A stretch of DNA of 45,340 nt from Planctomycetota bacterium (lineage in GTDB: Bacteria > Planctomycetota > UBA8742 > UBA2392), in assembly GCA_020848275.1 (NCBI GenBank), contig JADLAK010000081.1:1-45340 (forward strand). The letters are read 5' to 3'. How positions within the stretch are numbered: position 1 is the first letter of the stretch; each line of letters starts with the position of its first letter. Below are positions 25,476 through 32,300 of the stretch, in pieces. The notes under the pieces were generated by a model. That model was not told where the DNA came from and searched no databases. It saw only the letters and a program-made list of their open reading frames with translations. Made by a program: the position numbers and the translations under genes.

Positions 25476-25949
25476 ATGACTACTGACTTTCGAGTTGTCC
25501 GTGTCGACAAAGAGCCGCAACTGGACGAGATTCGGCGGTTGTTTCGTGAGTACGCGAAGAGCCTGCCGTTCAGTCTCGACTTTCAGGGATTCGAAGCCGA
25601 GCTGGCCGCGCTGCCGGGCATTTACGCGCCGCCGCAAGGGCGGTTGTTTCTGGGCGAAGTCGACGGCAAGGCGGCGGGCTGCATCGCCCTAAAGCCACTC
25701 ACACAAGGCATCTGCGAGATGAAGCGGCTGTACGTGCGGCCGGAATTTCGCGGCAAGCAAGTCGGCCGCAAGCTGGCGGGGCATCTGATCGCGGAGGCTC
25801 ACAAAGCGGGCTACAGGGCGATGCGGCTGGATACGATCGCGGACATGAAAGCGGCGATTGCGCTTTATGAATCACTTGGGTTCAAACGCATCGAGGCCTA
25901 CTACCGCAACCCAATCGCCAACGCGTGTTTCCTTGAGTTGAAGCTGTAG
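25476..25949 (+). CDS. GNAT-family N-acetyltransferase
   Basis: A 157-residue protein of the GNAT fold. Motif A, the acetyl-CoA pyrophosphate loop, is MKRLYVRPEFRGKQVGRKL (R/Q-x-x-G-x-G/A pattern, here RGKQVGR). The following AEAHKAGYRAMRLDTIADM and ALYESLGFKRIEAYYRNP are motif B. FLGEVDGKAAGCIALKPL is the beta-strand pair before it. The acceptor substrate is not predictable. The gene is only ten bases after the preceding one, so they may be cotranscribed. Confidence 0.9.
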   Translation: MTTDFRVVRVDKEPQLDEIRRLFREYAKSLPFSLDFQGFEAELAALPGIYAPPQGRLFLGEVDGKAAGCIALKPLTQGICEMKRLYVRPEFRGKQVGRKLAGHLIAEAHKAGYRAMRLDTIADMKAAIALYESLGFKRIEAYYRNPIANACFLELKL

Positions 25950-25982
25950 GCCGCTTTGTAATCGAAGGGACAAGCAAAAACG

Positions 25983-26074
25983 CTTTTGCCCACAGATAAA
26001 AGCGGATAGAAACGGATGGCGTGAAGAAACTACGCTTCTATCCGTTGTTATCTGTGTCCATCTGTGGTCAAAAG
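25983..26074. repeat. Tandem-arm hairpin (CACAGAT/CGGAT family)
   Basis: The outer stem is CTTTTGCCCACAGAT / ATCTGTGGTCAAAAG. The left arm continues with CGGAT units at about 10-bp spacing and the right arm with TCCGTTGTTATCTGTGTCC. The reverse complement of the right edge reads AACAACTTTTGACC. The rest of the 25950-26177 spacer holds only a weak promoter-like region before ffh. Confidence 0.8.
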
Positions 26075-26177
26075 TTGTTGCCGTGTTCCGCGCCTCGGCG
26101 TCATGGCGGTTTGCTGTTTGAATCAGCCGAGCCTTGCTAGACTGTGTGGCTTGAATTAACCGAACCCGAGACCACGC

Positions 26178-27644
26178 ATGTTTGACAATATTTCCAAGCG
26201 CTTTTCTGAAGTCTGGCGCAAGCTCTCCGGCAACACCGAAATCACCGAAGCCAACATCCAGGACGCTGTGCGGGCCATCCGCACCGCGTTGCTCGAGGCC
26301 GACGTCAGCCTGAAGGTCGTCAAGGATTTCACCGACCACGTGAAGGAAAAGGCGCTCGGCGCCGACGTGCTTAAAGGCGTGCGCCCCGGCGAACAATTCG
26401 TCAAGGTCGTGCACGACGAGATGGTCAAGATGATGTCGTCGCCCGACGTCGTCGACGAAAAAGGCCGCGCCAAGCTCGCCTTCCGCAGCGACCGCCCCAC
26501 CGTGATTATGATGTGCGGCCTGCAGGGCTCGGGCAAAACCACCACCACCGGCAAACTCGCGCTTTACCTCAAGCGCAACTACAAGAAGAACCCGGTGCTC
26601 GTCGCCGCCGACTTGCAGCGCCCCGCCGCCGTCGACCAGCTCGAGGTCGTGGGCAAGAGCATCGACGTCAAGGTTTACTCCGACCGTAAATCATCGCCGT
26701 TGAAGGTCTGCCAGGACGCGCTCGAGTTCGCGCGCAAGCAGGGCCACGACGTGATCATCTTCGACACCGCGGGCCGCCTGCACGTGGATGCCGACTTGAT
26801 GAACGAAGTCAAGCAGATCGCCAACACCACGCACCCCGACGAAGTGTTCTTCGTCTGCGACGGCATGACGGGCCAGGACGCCGTGAAATCGGCCAAGGCC
26901 TTTGACGAGCAGTTGCCGCTCACCGGCGCGATCCTGACCAAGCTGGACGGCGACAGTCGCGGCGGCGCGGTGATGACCGTGCGCGCAGTGACCGGCAAGC
27001 CAATTCGCTTCATCGGCGTAAGCGAAAAGATGGACGGCATCGAGGTGTTCCACGCCGACCGCGTTGCCGGACGCATCCTGGGCATGGGCGACGTCGTGAC
27101 GCTGGTTGAAAAAGCGCAGAGCATCATCAACGAAGAGCAGGCGCTGGAGCTTGAGCAGAAGCTGATGGCCGACGAGTTCAACCTCGAGGACTTCCTCAAG
27201 CAGATTCGCGACATCAAGAAGATGGGCCCGATGAAGGACCTGCTGAAGATGATCCCGGGCGCCGCCGAACTTCCCATCGACCAGATCAACGAGCGCGGCC
27301 TCGACCACGTCGAGGCGATCGTGCTTTCGATGACGCCCAAGGAACGCCGCCTGCCCGACCAGATCAACATGAGCCGCAAACGCCGCATCGCCGACGGCGC
27401 GGGCCGCAGCGTCGAGGAAGTGAATCGCCTGCTTAAGTCGTTTGACCAGATGCGCGAGATGGTGCAGGGCCTGAAAAATCAGGGCCTGATGGGCAAAATG
27501 GCGGCGATGAAGCTTGGCCACGACAAGAAGAAGATGATGGCCGAGCACGCGAAGTCCGGCGTGAAAGTTCGCCAGAAGGCCAACCTGCGCCGCGCGGCGA
27601 TGGACCTCGACGAGTTCCGCAAACAATTCAAGGTTGATTTGTAA
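26178..27644 (+). CDS. ffh: Signal recognition particle protein Ffh
   Basis: A 488-residue SRP54-type GTPase that binds signal peptides and 4.5S/6S RNA and docks with FtsY to deliver nascent membrane and secretory proteins. It has an N domain (ISKRFSEVWRKLSG, ALLEADVSLKVVKDF) and a G domain with P-loop GLQGSGKTTTTGKL, RPAAVDQL, DTAGRL, TKLDGDSRGGA and the GVSEKMDGIEVF closing loop. A methionine-rich M domain follows (MGPMKDLLKMIPG, MTPKERRLPDQI, RIADGAGRSVEEVNRLLK, and the FDQMREMVQGL helix). All motifs are intact and the length is slightly above average. No FtsY or SRP RNA is in the window. Confidence 0.98.
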   Translation: MFDNISKRFSEVWRKLSGNTEITEANIQDAVRAIRTALLEADVSLKVVKDFTDHVKEKALGADVLKGVRPGEQFVKVVHDEMVKMMSSPDVVDEKGRAKLAFRSDRPTVIMMCGLQGSGKTTTTGKLALYLKRNYKKNPVLVAADLQRPAAVDQLEVVGKSIDVKVYSDRKSSPLKVCQDALEFARKQGHDVIIFDTAGRLHVDADLMNEVKQIANTTHPDEVFFVCDGMTGQDAVKSAKAFDEQLPLTGAILTKLDGDSRGGAVMTVRAVTGKPIRFIGVSEKMDGIEVFHADRVAGRILGMGDVVTLVEKAQSIINEEQALELEQKLMADEFNLEDFLKQIRDIKKMGPMKDLLKMIPGAAELPIDQINERGLDHVEAIVLSMTPKERRLPDQINMSRKRRIADGAGRSVEEVNRLLKSFDQMREMVQGLKNQGLMGKMAAMKLGHDKKKMMAEHAKSGVKVRQKANLRRAAMDLDEFRKQFKVDL

Positions 27645-27645
27645 G

Positions 27646-27719
27646 GATCGGGTTTTAGGTGCCGGGTTTCGGGTATCAGGTTTAGACCTGCGACCTGATA
27701 CCTGACACCTGATACCTGG
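27646..27719. repeat. Heptamer-arm hairpin between ffh and next gene
   Basis: Same family as the ygiQ insertions. The left arm is GGGTTTT, AGGTGCC, GGGTTTC, GGGTATC; the right arm has ACCTGCG, ACCTGAT, ACCTGAC, ACCTGAT, ACCTGGA. It begins two bases after the ffh stop and ends just before the next ATG, so it makes up the entire spacer. Its last GGA may serve as ribosome-binding site. Confidence 0.85.
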
Positions 27720-27724
27720 AAACG

Positions 27725-28435
27725 ATGAATCAAGACGAGCAAAATCCGGAAGTAAATCAGCAGCCCGACCCCATGGTCGAGTTCGAGTATTCGTCGCGCC
27801 AAGCCGCGTCCGCGCGTTTTGCGCTGAACCTGTTGGTGATCCTTAGCGCCGCGGCATCGTCGCTGTTCCTGGTTTATGTGCTTGCGCGTGTGATTCCGCG
27901 CGGCGGCGGGCCCGGCGCATCCGTGAACGTGCCCACGAGTGCGGTCGCGCCGCGCGTCGGCCAGCTCAGCGGCACGCACATCGGCGCGGCGCTGGACTTC
28001 AGCGTCAAGCTGCGCGACATCGACGAAGCTGCGGGCTATCGCGATCAGTTGTCCGAGCAAATGCGCAACGCGCTCGGCGTCAGCGCCAGGGGTCGCATCT
28101 ACCGGCTGCAAATCGAAAACAGCGCGAAATCGGCGCTGTTGCAGGTCAAGGGCGGCAGCCTGCACGTCAACGCCAAGGCCGGCGGCTTTGACGCGGGTTG
28201 GCTTGGCGGCGTGGCGAGCGCGGACAAGGCGGACAGCACGGGCAAGTTGTTGCTCGCGCAATCTGCCGAGAAATTCGACCTTCAGCCCGGCGAGTCGCGC
28301 ACGATGTACGTGTTTGTGGCCGCGACGGGCAACGGCCTGCCGCCCGCGGCAGAAGACATGACCGACGGCGTACTGAAACTTGAGGGTATCGGCGAAATTG
28401 CGCTGCGCCGCGAAGAAGTGGCAACGGGACAATAA
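27725..28435 (+). CDS. Membrane-anchored protein of unknown function
   Basis: A 236-residue protein. An acidic, polar N-terminus (~30 residues) is followed by a membrane helix (ALNLLVILSAAASSLFLVYVLA, residues ~33-54), then an extracytoplasmic domain with a beta-sandwich look: RIYRLQIENSAKSALLQV, KFDLQPGESRTMYVFVAA, ending GIGEIALRREEV. The LQPGESRTMYVFV pattern resembles Ig-like/DUF11-type cup domains but is not diagnostic. The gene follows ffh and may be cotranscribed through the repeat. Confidence 0.6.
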   Translation: MNQDEQNPEVNQQPDPMVEFEYSSRQAASARFALNLLVILSAAASSLFLVYVLARVIPRGGGPGASVNVPTSAVAPRVGQLSGTHIGAALDFSVKLRDIDEAAGYRDQLSEQMRNALGVSARGRIYRLQIENSAKSALLQVKGGSLHVNAKAGGFDAGWLGGVASADKADSTGKLLLAQSAEKFDLQPGESRTMYVFVAATGNGLPPAAEDMTDGVLKLEGIGEIALRREEVATGQ

Positions 28436-28436
28436 T

Positions 28437-28507
28437 GTGGCGCGGGCGCCCGCGTGCCGCGACTCTGCCGGCGTGGCCGGTAGGCATGGACGAGGGCGTC
28501 CATGCCA
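28437..28507. repeat. REP/BIME-like pair one base after stop
   Basis: It begins GTGGC plus the palindrome GCGGGCGCCCGC directly after TAA-T, and ends with CATGGACG-AGGG-CGTCCATG then CCAC. Read from the other strand, this is a second GTGGC-headed hairpin, so the pair is inverted. Confidence 0.75.
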
Positions 28508-28529
28508 CGATGCATCACACGAGACATTC

Positions 28530-29084
28530 ATGCGCATACTCAACAAGCAGCCGATGTACACGGGCAAGCAATTCAGCGTCGCGAGGCTCACGCTCAAAGA
28601 CGACAACGGCAAAGAGCGCGAGCGCGACGTGATTGAACATCCAGGCGCGGCCTGCATCGTGCCGATGCTGGACGCCGACACAGTGTTACTGGTCGAACAG
28701 TGGCGCGTCGGCGCCAAAAAGCCGCTATGGGAAATCCCCGCGGGCACCCTTGATCCCGGCGAGGACCCGCTGGCGTGCGCCGCGCGCGAACTTGAGGAAG
28801 AAACGGGCTACACCGCGGGCAAACTCGAGCACCTGTTCACGTTTTTCCCCAGCCCCGGCATCCTCGATGAAAAGATGCACATCTTCCTCGCCACGAACCT
28901 CAAAAAAGGCGCGCCGCATCCCGACGAGGACGAGCAAATCACGGTTAAAGCCTTCACATTTCGCGACTTACGCATCCAATTGAAAGCGAATAACATCAAG
29001 GACGGAAAAACCATCGCTTCCTTGGGGTATTTGATGGTTTTCAAACCGTATTTGGGAAATACGCCCGAAAATCCGAAACCTTAG
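28530..29084 (+). CDS. Nudix hydrolase (ADP-ribose pyrophosphatase-like)
   Basis: A 184-residue cytoplasmic enzyme. The Nudix box is complete: GTLDPGEDPLACAARELEEE followed by TGY, with the metal-binding Glu cluster in RELEEE. Upstream strands (HPGAACIVPMLDADTVLLVEQWR) and the EIPAG turn before the box are typical of ADP-sugar pyrophosphatases of the NudF/YffH group. Members hydrolyse ADP-ribose or similar nucleoside diphosphate derivatives to nucleoside monophosphate plus phosphosugar. The region after the box (FFPSPGILDEKMHIFLATNL) also fits this group. The ATG follows the REP pair. Confidence 0.93.
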   Translation: MRILNKQPMYTGKQFSVARLTLKDDNGKERERDVIEHPGAACIVPMLDADTVLLVEQWRVGAKKPLWEIPAGTLDPGEDPLACAARELEEETGYTAGKLEHLFTFFPSPGILDEKMHIFLATNLKKGAPHPDEDEQITVKAFTFRDLRIQLKANNIKDGKTIASLGYLMVFKPYLGNTPENPKP

Positions 29085-29138
29085 ACGTTAAACGGAGTTA
29101 CATATCGGGCCTGAAATTCTGATTCTCCGGAGATTGTC

Positions 29139-30059
29139 ATGAAGACGATTCTTGCAGCCGTTGCGGCAGGCATTATAGGCGGTGGTGCGGCGGCTGTTGG
29201 CGCCGTAAGCATGGGACTGGTGCAGCCGCCGAGCAATCGCGCGCGCGCAGAAGTAGCGCGTGAAGATGCGCCGGCCGGCGACGACAAAGGCTTGAAAAAG
29301 GAAATCGACGCCCTGCGCAAACAGTTGAGCGAGGAATCGGGCAAACGCGCGAAGCTCGAAAACGAACTGGTTACTCTCGGCCGCGACAAGGCCGACAAAT
29401 CGTCACTCGACCTCAAGGCGGACAAGAGCGACCTGGTGGCGATCAAGGCCACCGGGCCCGCGGTGCTGCCGGACGGCAAGCCGGTGCCGGAAGAACTCAA
29501 CGCCTCGATTCGCGCGGTAATGGCGAGCATGGAGGCCGAAAAGACAGAGAAAGACCGCGTCGCCAAGCAGGACGCCCGCGTCAAGAGCCTCGAAGAGCGC
29601 AAGACGCGCATCCGCGAAAACGTCCCCAAGTTCATGTCCAAGATCGCCGAGGAAAACAAACTCAACGAGCAGCAAAAATCAGATATAGCAAACATCCTGA
29701 TCAACCATCTCGTTGCGCGTTCAGATATCGCCAGCGAACAGGAATCCCTGCGCATCGACGGCAAGCCGGTGGACAAGGAAGGTTTCAAGATGCGCACCGA
29801 CGGCCAGGATTCGCTCACGCAGACGGCGATTTCCACGTTGCTTTCCAACGAGGAGGTAGCCAAGAAAATCCTGATGGCGGCAAACCGCATGAGCTATGGT
29901 ATGGGCGCCGATGGACGGCCCGACCGTCCGGATCGCCCGGAAGGCCCCTTTGGCCCGCGCGAACGCCCCGAGCGCGGCGAACGTGGCACGCGCCCGGGCC
30001 GCAATCCCGGCGGCACCCAGCCCGGCACACAGCCGGAAACACCGCCCAACGGCGGGTAA
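29139..30059 (+). CDS. Exported or anchored coiled-coil protein with Pro/Arg-rich tail
   Basis: A 306-residue protein. The N-terminal hydrophobic glycine-rich segment (ILAAVAAGIIGGGAAAVGAV) is a signal or anchor. Charged heptads follow (KKEIDALRKQLSEESGKRAKLENEL, then a second helix EAEKTEKDRVAKQDARVKSLEERK), indicating coiled coil. The middle, KFMSKIAEENKLNEQQKSDIANIL, resembles the LTxxQ-type helical regions of periplasmic Spy/CpxP-like proteins, but weakly. The C-terminal 55 residues are low-complexity Pro/Arg/Gly (RPDRPDRPEG, RPERGERGT, TQPGTQPET). The function is unknown; a predicted periplasmic structural or chaperone-like role is only inference. Confidence 0.65.
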   Translation: MKTILAAVAAGIIGGGAAAVGAVSMGLVQPPSNRARAEVAREDAPAGDDKGLKKEIDALRKQLSEESGKRAKLENELVTLGRDKADKSSLDLKADKSDLVAIKATGPAVLPDGKPVPEELNASIRAVMASMEAEKTEKDRVAKQDARVKSLEERKTRIRENVPKFMSKIAEENKLNEQQKSDIANILINHLVARSDIASEQESLRIDGKPVDKEGFKMRTDGQDSLTQTAISTLLSNEEVAKKILMAANRMSYGMGADGRPDRPDRPEGPFGPRERPERGERGTRPGRNPGGTQPGTQPETPPNGG

Positions 30060-30071
30060 GAATTAACAGAG

Positions 30072-30091
30072 CCCCGCGCGTTAGCACGGGG
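30072..30091. terminator. Possible bidirectional terminator between convergent genes
   Basis: CCCCGCGCGTTAGCACGGGG can fold with a CCCCG/CGGGG stem extended by two pairs across one mismatch, loop GTTA. It lies between the gene ending at 30059 and the minus gene ending at 30115. The following GGGCCGGGGTTTGTTT gives a modest T-rich tail on the plus strand. Confidence 0.45.
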
Positions 30092-30114
30092 GGCGCTGAC
30101 GGGCCGGGGTTTGT

Positions 30115-30900
30115 TTAACAACACCTTGGGAACTTCATCAGCGTCGCGAGCACGTCATCGCCGCTGCCGCTGCAGGAAACGACCGGCAGGTTCGGGACGA
30201 TGCGCTGGATTTCACCGTGAAGTTGCGGCGCGCCGACTTCAGGCACGACGATAAAACGCCGCCCCATCGCCAGCGCCGCAATCTTGCGCTCCGGAAGCGG
30301 GAACAATGTCTGCAAAACCAGGTGCTGGACCGTCAGCTCTTTTTCGCGAGCGGCTTTGACCGCGTCGCGCGCGGCCTTTGCGCATGCACCGTAGGAAATG
30401 ACAAGCCAGTCCGCCTTGGGCGCAGGGCCCTCATCGAATTCATAGTAGGCCAGTTCTTCGGCCTGACCCTTGATCCAGCGATCCAGGCCCTGCGGCCGGT
30501 CGGCTCCCGGCGGACGCGTCGTATCAAGGGGCTTGCGGCGAGGATCGGACGGCTGCGCGAGCACCAGCGGGCGAGATTCTCCCAGCAGCTTCAGGTAATT
30601 GTCATCTTCCTCGTCGATCACGAACACCGGCACGCCGAGGCCGACGCACGCAACAATGTGCGCAAGCTGCGCCGTGGTGTTTGCGGCCGTCATCACAACC
30701 GGCATCACGCCGCCGGGGTAAATCCAGCGCAGCGCCATGATGTCCGCCGACTTGCCGCGGCATTGCACCTGGACAATCTTGCCGCGGCCGGCAAGCGCAT
30801 CGTTCAGCAACTCTTGACGGCGCGCCAACGCCGCCTCCAGTCCGCTGTACTGGACCATCGAGCTGTTTTCGCTTTGAAGCGAACGGCGTTGGATACTCAT
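30115..30900 (-). CDS. Stand-alone 2-oxoacid oxidoreductase domain II-like protein
   Basis: A 261-residue protein resembling the PFOR core domain II / transketolase C-terminal-like region of 2-oxoacid:ferredoxin oxidoreductase alpha subunits. WLVISYGACAKAARDAVKAA matches their G-S/A-x-x-x-A-x-x-A-V strand-helix, followed by LVLQTLFPLPERKIAAL and RFIVVPEVGAPQLHGEIQRI. The earlier part (ADIMALRWIYPGG, TTAQLAHIVACVGLGVPVFV) is consistent with a pyrimidine-binding-like half. It is too short for a complete alpha subunit, and no beta or ferredoxin subunit is next to it. ATG 30900 overlaps the preceding gene's stop by four bases (ATGA), so they are coupled. It is perhaps a regulatory or degenerate paralogue. 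Confidence 0.55.
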   Translation of the reverse strand: MSIQRRSLQSENSSMVQYSGLEAALARRQELLNDALAGRGKIVQVQCRGKSADIMALRWIYPGGVMPVVMTAANTTAQLAHIVACVGLGVPVFVIDEEDDNYLKLLGESRPLVLAQPSDPRRKPLDTTRPPGADRPQGLDRWIKGQAEELAYYEFDEGPAPKADWLVISYGACAKAARDAVKAAREKELTVQHLVLQTLFPLPERKIAALAMGRRFIVVPEVGAPQLHGEIQRIVPNLPVVSCSGSGDDVLATLMKFPRCC

Positions 30901-32135
30901 TGTTTCAGCCTTTCCGCAGCTTGCTCATGCTCGTGTGCGGCGTCTTCGTTGCCAAGCAACCTCTCGATGCGCGCCAGCGCCTTGTGAGCCTCCGGGATGT
31001 TCTCGTCGAGCTTAAGCGCCTGCGTATAGGCGTCGCGCGCGGCCTCGAGTTGGCCTTCCTGCGCCAGAAACGCGCCGTCGAGCAGGTAGCATTCGGGCCA
31101 GTCGCCGCGCTGGCGCAACGCGAGGTTCAAATCCTCACGCGCCGCGGCCTTTTCACCCGCTTCCCACAGGACGCCGGCGCGGGCAATCACAGCCAGCGTG
31201 AAATTCGGGTCCAGCCGCAGGGCTTCGTTCAGGTCGCGCAGCGCGGGCTGCATTTCTCCCATGCGGCGCTGCACCAGCGCGCGGTTGTAGTACGCTTCGA
31301 TGTTATTGGATGCGAGCTCGATGGCGTAGGTGTAACGCTTGATCGCGAGTTCGTTGCGCCCACTTAGGTGGGTCAAGCCCGCGAGGTTGTTGTAGAGGGT
31401 CGACAGTATCCCGCGGTCGCTCAGTGGCGTGAGGTAGCTGCCGCCGTCTACGGCCTGTTTGGAGAACCTGTGCCTGCTCCAGATCTGCACCGGGTCGAGC
31501 GTTGTGCCGCCCGTGGTGGACTCGATCAGCACCTCGTAGGGCTCGTCGCCTTCCTCGCGAAATTGCACCGCGAAGTGGCCGGGGATGCGCACGCCGCGCA
31601 CATCGAGCCCCGCCGCCTGCCCGAACACGATGTAGGCCAGCGACAGCGTCACGCAATAACCCTGGCGGCGATTGATCACCTGGTCGAAAAACAAATTTTG
31701 CGGGTTGTGGCCTACGGCGTCGCCGCTGTCAAAGCGCAGATGCAATTTCTGATCGACGAATTCGATCAGCGCCAGCAGCCGTGAACGCGGCGAGCGCTCG
31801 CGCTTCAGGTTTTTCTTCAGTTCGTCGGTATAGGCCTGGTAGCGCGCGAGCACCGCGTCAACATCGAGCGGCGGTGTGTCGCCGCTCTCGAATTCGCCCG
31901 CGTAGGCTTTGCTGAAAAGCAGCAGCGCGCGCGGCAGGTCGAAGTCGTCGTGCTCGAGCATTTCCTCGAGTGACCCCGACTGCGCCGTGACGCTGTCGCC
32001 GCCGTCCTTGCCGCCGTCACGCATCCACGGCGGGTCGCCGCGCGGCGGCGGGCCGTCGCGCCCGCTGCCGCGGCCCTGGCTCGAACAACCTGCCAGTAGC
32101 CCCAGCGAAAGAAGGATGACGAGATAACAACGCAT
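30897..32135 (-). CDS. Lipoprotein with transglutaminase-like and TPR domains (SirB1-type)
   Basis: A 412-residue lipoprotein with signal and lipobox LLAGC, Cys at residue 16. Residues ~80-215 match the SirB1/transglutaminase-like domain: FDQVINRRQGYCVTLSLAY, with the Cys in the expected GYCVTLS position, PGHFAVQF with the His, and a following EST strand. The C-terminal half contains TPR units (AIKRYTYAIELASNNIEAYYNRA, ALRDLNEALRLDPNFTLAVI, AYTQALKLDENIPEAHKAL). SirB1 relatives are often paired with a methyltransferase, not seen here. The protein is probably exposed at the outer face of a membrane. It is coupled to the PFOR-like gene. The strain-specific linker SQGRGSGRDGPPPRGDPP follows the lipobox. 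Confidence 0.82.
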   Translation of the reverse strand: MRCYLVILLSLGLLAGCSSQGRGSGRDGPPPRGDPPWMRDGGKDGGDSVTAQSGSLEEMLEHDDFDLPRALLLFSKAYAGEFESGDTPPLDVDAVLARYQAYTDELKKNLKRERSPRSRLLALIEFVDQKLHLRFDSGDAVGHNPQNLFFDQVINRRQGYCVTLSLAYIVFGQAAGLDVRGVRIPGHFAVQFREEGDEPYEVLIESTTGGTTLDPVQIWSRHRFSKQAVDGGSYLTPLSDRGILSTLYNNLAGLTHLSGRNELAIKRYTYAIELASNNIEAYYNRALVQRRMGEMQPALRDLNEALRLDPNFTLAVIARAGVLWEAGEKAAAREDLNLALRQRGDWPECYLLDGAFLAQEGQLEAARDAYTQALKLDENIPEAHKALARIERLLGNEDAAHEHEQAAERLKQ

Positions 32136-32200
32136 AGATTAGTTAACGAACAACCAGGTCAGTTCTTTCCACGGATTGTGCCGTGTGCTGCAAATGACCG

Positions 32201-32297
32201 GTTAGCCACGAATGAACACGAATCCCCACGAATAGAATAGGTCTGCCACTGGGGGGGGGGGCGTATTTGTGTCCATTCGTGTAGATTCGTGGCTAAC
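32201..32297. repeat. Tandem-arm hairpin (CACGAAT family) with G11 loop
   Basis: Outer stem GTTAGCC/GGCTAAC; the left arm carries CACGAAT three times at 10-bp spacing, and the right arm ATTCGTG complements at the same spacing. The loop holds a run of 11 G (32251-32261). It ends three bases after the stop of the minus-strand gene at 32301. Confidence 0.85.
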
Positions 32298-32300
32298 AAC

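Noticed and set aside
26111..26143. Sigma-70 promoter for ffh, with an extended -10 (TGCTAGACT) and a poor -35.
   Set aside because: No -35 at 16-18 bp fits; too weak to list.
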